Assembly: GCA_023935145.1 (NCBI GenBank)
Contig: CM043698.1
Coordinates: forward strand, 22,205,501-22,269,500
Source: Bretschneidera sinensis
Lineage: Eukaryota > Streptophyta > Magnoliopsida > Brassicales > Akaniaceae
DNA length: 64,000 bases
Direction of reading: 5' to 3'
The notes under the pieces were generated by a model, which ran no database searches, was not told the DNA's origin, and saw only the letters and a program-made list of their open reading frames with translations. The position numbers were made by a program, and so were the translations under genes. Shown here piece after piece: positions 27,969-41,547 of the stretch; positions within the stretch are counted from its first letter, which is position 1; the number at the start of each line of letters is the position of its first letter.

Positions 27969-30900
27969 TTTTTTTCTTTTCTTTTTCTGTGTAAAATTAT
28001 TGGTGGGTTTTTGGTCTTATGTGCAAAGGGGGAAAAAGAGTACAGAGACGTTATGGGGAAGTTGAGAGGCTAATGAGAATGACCTTTAAAAGGAGAGGAG
28101 ACGGGAGAGAGACTTGCAAAATACGGAGATGGAAATATTTAGAAGGGCTAGGGAAGGTGCAGGCCAAGGTTCAATGTTTTGACTAGACTTGTCCTCCTAC
28201 GAATAGAGTACACGGGGAAGGTACCTGTCGATTACAGAACAGTCTCTTATTTTATGTTTTTTTCTCTACCTTCTCATGGAAATTAACGGCAATAACTAAA
28301 ATGGCTTAAAGGACAACTAACGACATCTTTTAATGTTAATTTACTGGAGTATCTAGAAAGGAGTCTTGTCCTTGTATGTATCTATGTGTGTGAATTGAGA
28401 GAGTTTGAGACACCACAGCTTGCACGAGTAAAAATAGAGTTGAGAAACTTGCCATCTACAAACTCGTGGTCCTATTATGGTGACACAAGAGACTGTAACT
28501 TAATTTTTTTTTCTTTAAGAAATGAGGGATAGCTAACATAAAACCAAAATGAATTACAATTGATATGGACAAAATCAATAAAAATAAGACACATGAAACG
28601 TAATAATAACTGATTATTTAAATTGTGTAAGAGTCTAATATCTTAAAACATAATGATGAGATTATTGTCATAAAAACTTAAAAATTACATTTTTGATAAG
28701 AGTTCAAAAACATAAATTACATCTCACAATGTTTAAGGTTCGAAAAATCATATCCTGACCTATTGGGTCCATCTCAAATCACTCGAGACAGAACACTTTC
28801 AATGCCTACATAAAAAAAAAAACTCAAGCTCCCAAACAAGAGAGAGGCAAGCAAAATAAAAACCGGCCATTAGTAAGAACCACTTTGGTTCCCTTGCCAT
28901 ACTATTTTGATGTCTCTCTAAATATACTTTTTTAAATCATTTTAATATATTTATTGACTTAATCATCGAATAATCTTTTTCGAAACATGTAACTTTCCGA
29001 TGAAGTTTTATTTTCCCTAAATCTAAGATGGGTCAGCACCATTTTCAACCCGTTAGAGTCAAGAAAAGTTAGCAATCCCGTTAACACATCGATCCACATG
29101 CTTGAAAAAACTTGCATTGTGCTAGTCACGTGCTTGAAAAAAATATTGAGAGAGAAATGTTGTTGATGACAAGAGAGTTAGGAATATCCTAATTCTGATT
29201 GAAAAACTGAACTTGTAGCTTTTTAGTTATAAAAACAAATTATCAGCTACCATTCTTCTTAATTTTAATTTGTTTTTTCCTTTTTTCTCAAGATGACTTG
29301 TGGTGTCAGTTACTAAAATATATTTCTTACCAATCACGCGGGTACGGGAACCAACCGGTTGGGATCACGTGAGCAGATGCAGCATTTTGTCCTAATGAAT
29401 CTTAATTAATATGTTTGTTTTAAGTTTTTTATTTGTAATTTTGTGAGCTGTGTGCATTTGATTTTGAATTTTATGATCATCTAAAAGAAAATAAATAATT
29501 TAAGATACTGTTTAGAAGAGATTATAAAATGATTTATGCTTTTATAATATGAAGTTAGGATACTTTTAAAAAATTGTTTATGAAAAATAATTAAAAAAAA
29601 TTAAGAAATCAAATTTGTATCAAGAAAACTGACTATAATTTTACTAAAAATTAAACAATTTTTAATTTTATTCTTGTTTTACCAAAACCTATTTCAAAAA
29701 TCATTTTATTAATCATAAACCGAAATTATTATTAGAGTACAAGGTCAAAAGTTACTGAGCATGTGTATAGAAATAAGAAATTCCAGATGATGTATAGACT
29801 TTGGTCTTATATGAAGCAAGTTCATATTTGACTTAGTGAAAGTTTTGTTTTGGAAAAAAAAATTATCTTTGAATTTTTATAATTGGATTAATTTGATCTT
29901 AAATTTTACTTTTCAAGTTAATTTGACAGTTAATAAACACGTGAAAGATATGTTAGATCTTCAAAACAATGATAAGTTAACTTGAAAAATAAAACTCAGA
30001 GGCAAATTGATTTAAAAAACAAGGGCTTGACATGCATTTTATGTATCTTTTGACGGTCTAGTTGGATGGAATACTCGATTGATCTGAAAAATAAAATTCA
30101 TTAACAAACTAACACTCTCTCAAAATTTAAGAAAATTTAAGGTAAAAATGACCCGATCGTGTTTTTTTTTTTATCAAGAAAAGAAAATAAAATTCCTTTT
30201 AGTTTTATATAAAAGCAACATAATTATTTTCTATGCAATTTTCTACTTCAAAGTTACCAACCATGGCCAATTGTGGGTTCCAGTCTAACTTTATTCAATG
30301 CTGGATAAATTTTTGAGTTTTGACTTTAGTTCAAAATATTTTTTTTTTGGTGTGATCCAACTTTGATCACATGTATGGTTGAATGGATGTATATTTTGGG
30401 TTTTGACTTCATAGAGGTTGAAAGTCAAAAACTCAATTGAATTTTCCAATAAGTTGCCCTCCAAAGTAACGGGCAAAATGTAAATAACATGACACAACTT
30501 CATGATTCTAGAAAGAAATTGAATTTAGGGTTTAGGGTTAAACAAGTGCTTCTTGATAACATTGCATAATAGCTTAGATAAATTGGTATTTAAGCATTTT
30601 CGAATCGAAAAAAATTTATGTTGATTCAAATTTAAAATTAATATTTTAAATCAGTTAAAAACTTTATTAGTAATTTTAAATTTTTTTACTGATAATATCA
30701 ATATAGATGTGAGATCCAAAAACAATTATTACTAAAATAATTTTTCAAAATTATTAATGGTTTTAAACCAAACAAGTATATATATACAAAATTAATGATT
30801 GTTTTTTTAACAATAATGAATATCATAATAATCCATAAATTATTTCATTGCTTTGGACAAAGCTTAATTGAAGATTAATAGCATGAGTTTTCAGTTGTAA

Positions 30901-33900
30901 AAAGAATCAAACCATCTTTGTCTTGCACAAATCATACAATTAAAAATATATTTTATTTTTCTTGGTGGAATTGCCAAGCAGCCTTGTTTTAATAAGTTGT
31001 AGTCAAAACTTAAAAAGGGTGGATTCATATTTTTAGTGTGGATATATTTTTCCTTCTGGGACAACTAGTCAAGCAAACAACATTTGGCCATATGCCCATA
31101 CGTATCTAGAGCCGCCTTTGGCCAGAGTCAAATATCACACAACCTATGTGGCCATTTCTAGAGGAAGATGGTGTGGCCCATCAAGACCTAATTGTGGGCC
31201 ATATACATAAGTACGTCACTCTCTTTGCAAAATTTGAATTGGTTTTGTGCATAACTAGCGTTTAGTACTGCTATCTGGATCATACTGCATAGATTAAATT
31301 TTATTTTTAATCATTTAATTATGACATCAGTCTTATTTAGGTTATTGAACTTTGAATTGTGTTAATTAATTGCTTAACGTTTAGTATTGACTCGATTGGG
31401 TCTTTATGTTAAGTGTCTAGTTAAATTTTAAGTGAAACAATGTAGCATTTGAATTTAACAGTATTATTAATCATCATAATAAATTGAAATTTAACTGTTT
31501 TAAGCTTGATATAACGATTTGAATATTTAAATTTTAACTTGAAACATGATAGTACTACCCAATTGGGTAAATAATAAATATTAAAGATCCAATTAGAACA
31601 ATTTAAATTTCAATGACTTAGAATAAAATGTGAGCCAAATTTGAAAGACGAAAAATAGAATTTTCTATTTTGCGTTTGTGTGTGATTAAATGGGCATAGC
31701 CGTCGCTCGTACGTGTCACGATTGTAAAAATGAAAAATTTAAACCAATGAAAAAATACTATGTGTTTAGTTAAATGGTCAACTCAAGCACTTATAAGTAG
31801 TCAATTATAAGTTGACACGTGTCTTTATATGACGCAGACAAACCAATTAACATAACGGTGTGGCAAAAGATTTTATACTATCAAATACAAACGTTTGTCT
31901 ATTTTTCTTTTCATGAATTTCTTGTATCCATCCTAATTGTAGTTTTTATTTCTTAACCATTCTTTGTAAGTAAATTAAGAACTATGTATATGTGAAGAAT
32001 TGTCGGTGGTAATTGACATTCTTCAGCTTGAATCCTCGTATGCTTGATCACCTAATTAAGGAAGTTTCTCACAAAGTTTTCACACTTGATACTTAATTGC
32101 TACGTTTGGAGCTATGTTAATAATTTGATGATAAAATAAAATACGTAACATTAACCCAAGAGATGAGATGAAAGCTGCCCAATTGATACCAAACACAATA
32201 ATATAAAGACAAATTTATCACATCTTTGCTAGTTGCTACTGTTTTTGTGGATAAGCTTTTCATTTTTATGGCAAAGATTAATTTTATTTCGAGGTTCCTT
32301 AAGCTCTTCATAATACAGGCTAGGAAATTTGTTTTTAAAGATCAAAACAAAATCTTTTCTTCCGGCAGAAAATGATATCTGTGTGATTTGGTAATATTTT
32401 AAGTGGAAATTAAAATAATTTTTTTATTATAAAAATTCATTGTAATATTTACTTCAAACATTATCCAAAGCATGCCAATATGTTGTATTTTGCCTATTAA
32501 TGAAAAGAAACCATATCATTCAGTTAGACATGCGTAAGTGTGGACTCGAGTCGAGCCGAGCTTGAATATTAAAATGTTCGAGTTTGACTCGACTTAAAAT
32601 TAATAGACTCAAGGTTGAGGTCGAGACAGAAATCGAACCAAGCTTAAAAATTAGTCTTGAGTCCGAGCTCGATAAATTTCTTAATGGTTAGAACTCGACT
32701 CTGTTCGAACTCAATAACAAACAAGCCCGAACTTGAGTCTAAACTTTAAATTGTCAATTCGAGATCGAATCTAAATTCTAATTTTAATAAATAAAAATAA
32801 AAATATCAATATAAATATAAATATTAATTCGATCTAGATAATAATTTATTAAACTATTTAAAAAAAATTTAAATTTAATTTAATAAATTAATTAAATTTA
32901 ATTTTTAAATTCTAATTCGATCCAACCAAACTTGGATGATACTCGAATAACTCGATAATACACGTCTAAACACGCACATCACACGCGGAGGAATAAGGTG
33001 CTTTTAAGTCTTTAACTACAAAAGAGAGGTTTTGTTTTAATATTTCACTTTCTATAAAGCAAGAAGATAGTGGGGTTGACATACTGAGCATTTTTTTTTA
33101 ATAATCCATTTATTTTACTAAAGAGCGATGAAAAAGCTCACCACATGACCTTCTCTTTTAAAGTGAGCTCATCATATAAACATTAAGCATTAAAAAATTG
33201 TACTATAAAATTCGATTATCATCACGAATGAGTCACGCAAGATGCCATCTTTTCGAGTTAAGGAATAGCCTGGATTTTGAAAAGGGATGCTTAACCTTTT
33301 TCCTTTTATTTTCTTTACTTTCTTTTTATTTATAATGTGAAGGATGCTTAAATTTTTATCATACATACCTCTTTGTCCATGAATTTTTTTATGTAAAAAG
33401 TATTTTTTGTAAATTGGACCGTGGACTTCTATAAAAAATTTAATATTGGTTTACTTTATTTACTATTTGTATTAAATTTAGCTGTTTTGTATTATTTTAT
33501 TTAATAAAATTTTTAATTTTGTGAGTGATGGATTTATAAAATGTTAATAAATTTTTTGTATGAATTGAATTTGAAATTAATAATGATAAGCCATCATAGT
33601 AGAATATTAATATTATTTTGTGTGTATATATTTGAATAATTTTTAAATTGAAAACAAAAAAATTAAATAAAAAATACAAATCTAATTAAATCGTTTTGAT
33701 TGGGTTTGTCAGGTTAAGGTTTTCTAATCCGACACTAGCGGATTGAGTTAAATTTTTAAGATAAACCGATCCAAATCAATTGAGACACACCCATAATATT
33801 TATTAATAATAAACAAAGTTGTATTGTTTATGAATAAATATGTCAAATTTTACAAATAAATATAAACAAATTGATGTATAATAATCATACCTTATTGCTT

Positions 33901-35556
33901 TCTCTTACAGTATGTTTGGATGTGTGGTTTCGGAATTACAAAGAATCAAGATTCAATTCCAAATGCTAGAAAATAAAATTCAATTACAAATATATGGTTT
34001 GGAACTTTGAATACGTTAGTTGGGCTTTGGGATTAGGCTTGAAGTTAGAATTCCAAATGGCCCGATAAAACCATTCCAAATTCAGTCTGATAATTCCCCC
34101 TCCCGCTTAACTGCCTCACGATCAGTTTGGTTTATTCTCAGTGAGTTCTCTCTCTATCTCTGGCTCCAAGTGTGTTTTTAACTTTTTTCTTCAGGTTTGG
34201 AAGTGATGTGAAGCTACTCCATCAAATTCAGAATACATTCAACTTTAGAGGTAAACGTCTTTTACTATATTATTGTTCGAATTTTGGTGTCCATGACCCA
34301 TTTGATAATTTGTCTCTCTAAAATCGTCCATTTGTCTATGATTACACAACTAATTTGGCATTCTAGAATTCAAGTTTAGATTTCGTTTCGAAGTGAAAGA
34401 AATTTGTTGAAGCAGAAAGCAAAGGCTGTCCATTCAAAGGCCATAAAAAAATTGACCCATTTTTGTTTTATTCACTTGTATGTGAGTATCGCTGATAAAG
34501 GGAGTGATGAAGCCATTATAGCATATGGCTTGTTTTATTAAGAAGTCAAGTCATAATGCCATCGACATCCTAAAATAAAGTCGTTACCCTGAATCACACG
34601 GTAATAGGTAGCTCAAGTGTCCGTTGCTGGGGAAGGTTCAATAATTAGAACCTCTTGGTGATATGTAGTTCTTTAAAGTTTATTGTGCATAGCCCATTCG
34701 ATAATTTGTCTATGTGAAGTTTAGGCTTTAATATATTTGCTATAAATGCCTTTTCACTTAGAAGGACAAAATAAAGTTTGGAATCTCCTGATAATGATCA
34801 GCTTATTTTGATCAAAAATTTTTGAACCATATATTTTGGTGAGTTTTATAAGGTCATTACTAATTAATACTATTAATTTTTGGTCTCGTAAGTATATAAA
34901 TAGCAAGCAACTACAAGATAATAATACTTGACTTTTTAGCATATGCTGCATTTTTCTTGTGGCATTCTATGCTTGCTTTCGTTATTTGCCAAGGAGCAAA
35001 GTTATAGAGCTGTGTAACTACAACCTCGGCTCAGTCATGCTTGTGAATAATTGTGCTAGGCACTGACCAAGTATGAACAAGCTCAATCTGAGCTTTGGCA
35101 AGCATAACAAAAATGTCAAAATCAAGATTTAAAAAGCTTTAACAATGATGAAAAACTTTAACAAAGATGATAAGCATACAATCTTTTTCTTTTCAATACA
35201 GTTAAATTAATAAAGAGACCTTACTGATTAGTCAAAGTCATGGTTCTTTTGAAGGTACTTGTAAATTCAATTACTAAAACTGATAAAAACAGTTACCATG
35301 ATCTAGCTGCCCAAGTGAGTCAGAGTCCAACTCAGGCCGTACCATAATATCAATGCTAAGGCTAATCCATAGTCACCATAAACTTGGCACGCCCTAGTTT
35401 GCGCTATGGGTACGGGAACTTGGTACGTTATCAACCCGGTACGCAATACGTTGGAGGTAGATTTAATGGTTTATTATGTATAAGCACATGTATAAAAGTA
35501 AAATATTAGATGTATTTTTGAATACAATTTAAATAGAGTTGCACATAATACTAGTT
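27969..35556. other. AT-rich intergenic region without recognised genes
   Basis: About 7.6 kb. The first 200 bases are the promoter and leader of the membrane-protein gene. The rest is AT-rich, with only short chance reading frames. A degenerate CGAG-rich repeat lies at 32530-32970. A doubled TTTAGGG at 30525-30538 is too short to be telomeric. Confidence 0.6.
32530..32970. repeat. Degenerate TCGAG-rich dispersed repeat
   Basis: Many scattered copies of CTCGAG, TCGAGCC and AACTCGA-like words stand in otherwise AT-rich DNA, the look of a known class of short plant repeats. Ends and target duplication could not be found. Confidence 0.4.
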
Positions 35557-35574
35557 AAGAAGATAAAATGAGTT

Positions 35575-37385
35575 ATAAATCTCCAAAGCCACTTACCTTG
35601 TGGCGCAAGGTTATTGTGGCTAAGTATGGGGTAGAGGGCAATGGGTGGTTTTCTAAAGAGAAACATGGTTCTTATAGTGTTGGGGTTTGGAGGTGGATTA
35701 GAAAGGGATGAGATGCTTTTGTTCCTTATATTTTCTTTGAGTGCGGTAACGGTTTTGCTATTTGGTTTTGGCATGATGTGTGGTTTGGGGAGGCTCCTCT
35801 TAAGGAGCAATTTCCAACTATCTATGCTCTTACTCGAGTTAAAGAGGCTTTGGTGAGCTCTTATGTGTTGTTGATGCCAAAAACCACCGGGGCTGACGTG
35901 ACCTGGGAGCTGACGTGGCCTGAGAGCTGATGTGGCCTGGGAGTTGATGTGGCCTGGTTGGGGATGTGGCTTGAGTGAGGACTCGACTAGGATCCTGCAC
36001 AAGTGACAGGAGCGAACTGAAGGCCCTCAGAAGGAGGGGAGGGGGAGACCTCCGAAGGCACTCCGATTCTTAAGTCAGCAACGATTTAAGGGAGAAGCCG
36101 AGGGCTCAAAAGAAGCCGAGGGCCTAAGTATATTAAGTGCGAGTGCGGGTGTGTCTGAATATGAATGGTGAAGTCCATACCTTGGCCTATTTATAGGCGT
36201 TTGCCGGTGAGGTGGTTATGATAACGGGCTCGAGTGATAGTGCGGCTGTAGGGCAGCTGCAGGGTGGCTGATAGCTTTGTAGGGTGGCTGGCGACTGTAG
36301 GGCGGCTGACGGTCGTAGGGGGAGATCCCATCGTAGGTTTGCTGGGCCGTCTTTCTCAGGCCTGGAGACTTCGTTGGGTCGGAGAATATGTGGATCGCTT
36401 GCTTGGCCTGGGGAGGTCGCTGGGCCTGTTGGGTCCTTTTGGGGCATTCGGCTGGGTTTGAGGCTTGTCTGGGTCGGGGCCAGCTGGGCTGGTATGGGTC
36501 GGAGCAGGCCGTTTGTCGCACTCGGGCGCTTGGAGTATTTTGAGCTTGGAGTGTTTTGGGCCGGAGTATTTTGGGCCATATCATGTGTGTTCTTATAATT
36601 AGGAGTTTGTGTGGAATATCACCTTTATTCGAAATGCTCATGATTGGTAAGTAAGGGATGTGATTAGTTTCCTTGAAAGTATCCAAATAGCAAAAGTGAA
36701 CTTGCTTAAAGAAGATATGGTTAAGTGGAGATTGAATACAGACAGAATTTTTGGGGTTAAGTACTTTTATTCGAAACTTTTTTTGTCAGAAAATTCGGAG
36801 TGCAGGGACAACTTTCCTTGGAAAGCGTTTTGGAACAACCTAACTCCAACAAAGGTTGCTTTATTTTTTTCTTGAGAAGCTAGTTGGGGTGGCAATCTTA
36901 CCATTAATAACCTTAGAAAAAGAGGGAAGGTATTGGTCAATAGGTGTTATCTTTGTAAGAAGGGCGAGAAGTCTATCTTTCATCTTCTCTTGGGATGCTT
37001 CTTCACTAGGAATCTTTGGGAGTTGGCTTTTAGCTTGGTGGAAATTCAGTGGGTGACTACTGGCTCGGCTCAATATGAGGTGTGGGCTTGGCATGGGGTG
37101 CGAGGCTCAAAGCTTAGGAAAAGAGCTTACTCCTTGATTGCTCTTTCCATTTTTGGGTTATTTGGCTTGAACGGAATAGGAGAGCTTTTGATGGCAAGGA
37201 AAAACCACTAGTCGTTATTAAGGATGGGTGGTTGCATACTTTTGGGTTTTGGTTTAATGAATTTTTTTTTTGTAAAAGATGAAAATATTGTAGATCTCTT
37301 TGAGATTCTATCTTGTAGATAAATTTTTTGTACTTAGGCGGCATCCCCTTGGTGCATTTTTATATAAATTCTTTCACTATAAAAA
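35575..37385 (+). mobile_element. 5'-truncated LINE, interrupted by a solo LTR
   Basis: Coding pieces of the reverse-transcriptase tail read in order on the plus strand: KVIVAKYGVEGNGWFSKE, GNGFAIWFWHDVWFGEAPL before the LTR; EFVWNITFIRNAHDW, VVNRCYLCKKGEKSIFHLLL-like sequence after it. It ends in the family tail GGCATCCCCTTGGTGCA plus an A-run. The flanks AAGAAGATAAAATGAGTT (35557-35574) and AAGAAGATAGCATGAGTT (37386-37403) match at 16 of 18 positions, a target-site duplication that dates the insert as older than the perfect duplication of the LTR within it. Confidence 0.88.
35869..36583. repeat. Solo LTR of a Tat-type Ty3/gypsy element
   Basis: 715 bp, starting TGTTGATGCC and ending GGGCCATATCA, flanked on both sides by the identical 5-bp duplication TGTGT (35864-35868 and 36584-36588). 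Joining the flanks restores the LINE frame (VSSYVCSYN then EFVWN). A TATA-like CTATTTATAGG near 36186 and the block CTCCGATTCTTAAGTCAG are shared with the LTRs at 2428 and 58380. No internal region remains, as expected after LTR-LTR recombination. Confidence 0.92.
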
Positions 37386-37403
37386 AAGAAGATAGCATGA
37401 GTT

Positions 37404-39839
37404 TTTATGATATAGTAAATTCAATAAACATAATTTTAGAAAACATAAATTTAGGGATCTGGTGCGAATATACCACTAATCGAAATATTGGATTGGGATC
37501 GTGGTTCCAAGAGGAGTATAGGGATCCTGGTAACTATAAGCTAATCTATAAACATTAGTACTATTCACCATTGGGCAAGCAACTTTAAATAGTTCAAGCT
37601 CACCCTCCTGGAGATTAAATTTTCCAACTTGAACAATGGCATAGCCCTCTCCTTTCGTTTGGTCCTAAGGCATAGCCTTCTTTGTATAATATCTTTACAA
37701 ACTGCTTGTACCTGTTGAAGATCCATGGTTCCTTCTTTGCTATCAATTATCACAGCCACCAATTCTATGTACATATCCATGAACTTGTGAGGCTAAGGAC
37801 GGACATAAGTCTAAAGTAGCATTTTCATGTTCTTCTGATGGTTTACAACTTCTTTCCTTGCTAATTAGTGGAAGCTTAAATTAGGCTGAACTGACTTTGG
37901 AAACTGTATTTAGTGTTCAAGTTGAAGTCTGAAGTTGTCATCTTTGGCATAAGTTAGCTTCCTTGCATGTTGAAATAGTTTCTTAGTTTTAATTCCTAAT
38001 AAACTAGTTGTGTTTGATATATTTGGGAGACCTGTTGCAGTAAACTTGTTTGTAAATTCAAATTGGCTCAATGACCAGTTTTTGCTTACATTTGTTGGTT
38101 TTCCATTGTTTATGTCTCTCTTCCCTCCCCCCCCCCCCCCCCCCCCCCCCCCCGAAGTTGGAGGTATAAGACCTCTTGTACTTAGTGTAACTTGTGCGAC
38201 TACCTAAACCTTCATCCATCAACTGCTGTTCTTTGTTCTCAATCCTGTATGTGCTCCTCCTACCAGTGGAGAAACCACTAGATTTTTGTTGGCTACAGAT
38301 TTTTCTTTCTGTTGTTTAGTCTGAATACAACGCTACTTCGATATTCTACCCATGCTTTGTATACTTCCCTTGCATAGAGCTTTCTCAAACCTCATTGCAC
38401 ACATTTGCAATTTTTGTACTCGAGCACCAGAATAGAATATCAAGTTTTTCAAATCCATCTGGCTTTTCGGTTGTTAGTACTGTAGCTACTCCTCTTATCT
38501 ATGTACCATAGAGGTGCTGCCTGTTATGTGCCTGCCATCTAAGCTTCAAGTAAGTTCATCATGTTCGTCTTTTTTAAAACCCATTGGAGGTTCATCTTAC
38601 AGTTAGATGATATGAAGCTTGTTGGATACCCATTAATTGTGAGATACAAAATCCAAGGTGATAACTTTCTGAACAGTTTGATTTTAGTTTGATAAGTAGC
38701 ACTCGTTAAATGGGTGTTCCGAGTGTTCTTTGTCATGCTTATATTTTATTCTGATGGCCTGATATATCATTGAGATCTATAATTTTTCAAAATAAAAGCA
38801 TACTGGAGATGGCAAAATAAAAGGGGTAACTGCCTGGGAAATACTCTACCTCTACTGGCATCTGTAGTATTTCGTGGTGATGATGGTTGGCTATCTTTGT
38901 GCAGTGCACTTGATGTAGCGAAGAATCTCTTTAAATCTTCATAATGTAAAAATTGATATGTTCAAGGGGTCTATGTAGCTTGCTGTTGACAAATGAGGCT
39001 GCATTGAGGTTACAAAACCTGCCAATTTTGCAGTTAATGTTATCCTATCCTTGGTCTAGTATGAGTTGATGAATGTGGTTGAAGAATGATTTGGTTCGTT
39101 TAGATGTAAGGATGTTGATATTCGAGTTTTTGATGAAGTTTAAAGTTCTGATGATATTTTATCGTTTCGTGAGATGTTTGCATGTTGATACTCAAGTATT
39201 TCATATTGAGATTGTTCATAGTTATATAGATGCCAAAGGCCATACAATTTGGTAGAGTCAAGCTTCGTAGAGTTCATAACAATTTTTTTTTGTATTATCA
39301 TCTAATTTTAAGCGGCCTTCTGTCCTGTTATTTTCTACCCTTTCTGTTTCTGTTATACCATGTTGTTTTTTTAAGCGTTTAGAATGTGTGTTTGTAACTT
39401 TGTATGTATGCGTGTGTATATATATAATAGATATATATATTAAATATTTGAATTCCAAATGAATTCCGAAGTGGATCCAAACAACGAAATTGGAACATAT
39501 GGAATTCTAATTAATTGAGTTGTGATTCCATAGAAATAGAATTCCAAATCAATTCCAATTTTGTGTAATCAAACGAGTCTAAATCACAATATTTTAGTTG
39601 AAATTCTCGGTCATACTAAATTGACAACAGTGAAATCTGAAGTTGGTTATTTTTATGTTTAATTTTATAAAAATTTGTCGCTTTGTTGTCTCCGAGAACT
39701 ATTATTGAATTCATGTTCTCTTCTTGTTACCTACTGGATTTGCACTTCAAAGTCTGCCAGAATTCTAAGACCAGGAGAGAACTCCATCAGCCTTTTCTAC
39801 TGCTCTTTGTAGAGTTTTTTTTTTGTTGTTGATGAACCC
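37404..39839. other. Region upstream of the ELP4 copy
   Basis: No gene is recognised. It contains a run of 27 C (38127-38153) and a stretch rich in AATTCCAAAT-type words (39440-39580) that looks like a decayed MITE. The last part should contain the ancestral ELP4 promoter. Confidence 0.5.
38127..38153. repeat. Poly-C homopolymer, 27 bases
   Basis: An uninterrupted run of 27 C on the plus strand in a 65-70% AT region; the complementary strand is poly-G. Confidence 0.9.
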
Positions 39840-40923
39840 ATGGCTACAAACAAGATTCGGACAAGTAGCTTTTCTCGCAACATATCGGCTGTACCGTCCT
39901 CTCAGACACCAGGGCTCAAATGTGGTCCTAATGGCACGATCTGTCTCATCCGGGATACCTGACCTTGACAGTAAAATCTTCGTTTTTCATTTTAATTGCA
40001 TTTTCTTTAATCCAAATGAAATTAATATAGACATATGTGGAAAAGAAAGCAATGAAATTGATATCTATCCCCCATTTTTATCGACTTTGTAGTTTAGTTT
40101 ATGTGTTCCCAGTTCTTAGTACTTAATTTATCGTCCCTTATATGTAGAGATACTAGACGGTGGTTTCCCTTTGGGAAGCCTAGTCATGGTGATGGAAGAT
40201 CCAGAAGCACTTCATCATATGCTGTTGTTAAGGAATTTCATGTCTCAAGGATTTTTGGGTACTTTGCCAAGTCCTGCCTCATCCAAAGATGATAAATCTC
40301 GTGATCATGATTCAGATCAGGTACCCCTTATCTCCCATTCCTTTTGTCTGTTATATGTTTATTTCTTGATTGCTTGTGTGGTTGAATTTTTAGAATTTAA
40401 ATAGTGAGTTTCACGAAATTGTAGGAGAACAGATTGAGAATTGCTTGGCAGTATAAGAAGTATTTTGATGATAATCAGCAGAATTTTGATGGTCATAGAG
40501 GTTAGCTTGTTTCGAATTATTCTATTATAAAATTATTTTTTCTTATAGGTCGGCTGACAATGGCAATACTTCTTGATTTTCAGTTTAAATCAAGCTCTAG
40601 TAACAAATTGTTTTCTAATGGATTTTATTACATATCCTTTGAACTCTAATTTCATGCAAATATTTGATCGTTGCCTTCAAAATTTATTATTATTATTATT
40701 TATAGGAACATAAGTATGGATAGACAAGGGCATCAAGGGAATGCTAACCCAAGTACAAAAAACTTAGAACTCAAAATCACTAAACAATCAACGATATCAA
40801 GTTCATTTACATCAACTTTTCCTTTAAACTAAAAAGTTAAAAGTAATTAACCCTCTGTCCTTACTAGTATGAATTGAGGGTTCCATCATTTCGAAAGCTC
40901 TTCTATTCTTTTCCCATCATGCC

Positions 40924-41545
40924 TAAGGGTGGCAATTCATGTTGGTCTGTCATGTCGAAGCTGGGTATAACACAAAATGGATCGACACGATTAATCGTGT
41001 CAAAAAATCCTAACATACCTATTTATTAAACAGGTAACACGACACGACATGCGCAACCCGTTTAATAAACGAGTCGTGTTAGACACGACGACACGATAGG
41101 ACACACTGAACCTGTTTAATACTAACATGACCCGACTCGATCTGTCTAACACAACATAACACGATACGTTTAACACAGCACGATTCACTTAACACAACCT
41201 GACCTGATATACTAACATTATTGAGTAATCTAACATAAAATGCAACCATCCATCTAATCATCCATGATCCAAATATATATTTAGCAATTTTCTTTTTTTA
41301 AGCATATTCTAATAGACCATTATAACCTTAATTTTAAACATATGTAATGTAATTATTATAGGGAAAAAATTGTAAATAGGTATTAATTGCATTTTAAAAA
41401 AATAATAAAAATTAATTAAATGAGTTATAACGGGTTGTGGATTGTAACCGTGTCGACACTCGAAATTAAACGCCCCTGCGAGACAACATGATTATTTCAT
41501 GTCATAATCGTGTCGACACGATTACGACACGAACCCAACCAAAAA
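40924..41545. repeat. ACACGAC-rich dispersed repeat with hAT-like left end
   Basis: It starts TAAGGGTGGCAATTCATG, close to the terminus of the element at 52710 (TAAGGATGGCAATTGG), and continues with many GACACGA, AACACGA and CGTGTCG words. The right end lacks the matching inverted terminus, so it seems cut by the LINE at 41548. It lies in ELP4 intron 3. Confidence 0.55.
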
Positions 41546-41547
41546 CT

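Noticed and set aside
30525..30538. TTTAGGGTTTAGGG, plant telomere-type repeat
   Set aside because: Only two units, common in promoters and by chance; not evidence of a telomere relic.
28000..35500. tRNA, snRNA or microRNA genes in the large intergenic region
   Set aside because: By eye I found no paired A and B boxes with a cloverleaf, no upstream sequence element plus TATA of snRNA genes, and no known microRNA. A tRNAscan or covariance search would be decisive.
36187..36686. Overlapping open frames on both strands rich in Pro, Gln, Gly and Arg
   Set aside because: They lie inside the GC-richer solo LTR and have no homologous motif; they are chance frames.
33905..39580. AATTCCAAAT-rich stretches near 33905-34105 and 39430-39580 as two ends of one 5.6-kb transposon
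   Set aside because: The pieces share only short words, no clear inverted ends or target duplication, and the interval holds unrelated nested elements.
39930..39970. Rescue of the ELP4 exon 1 frame by an alternative donor or a small intron
   Set aside because: No GT donor and AG acceptor pair in the exon would restore the frame while keeping the conserved SSGIPDLD segment.
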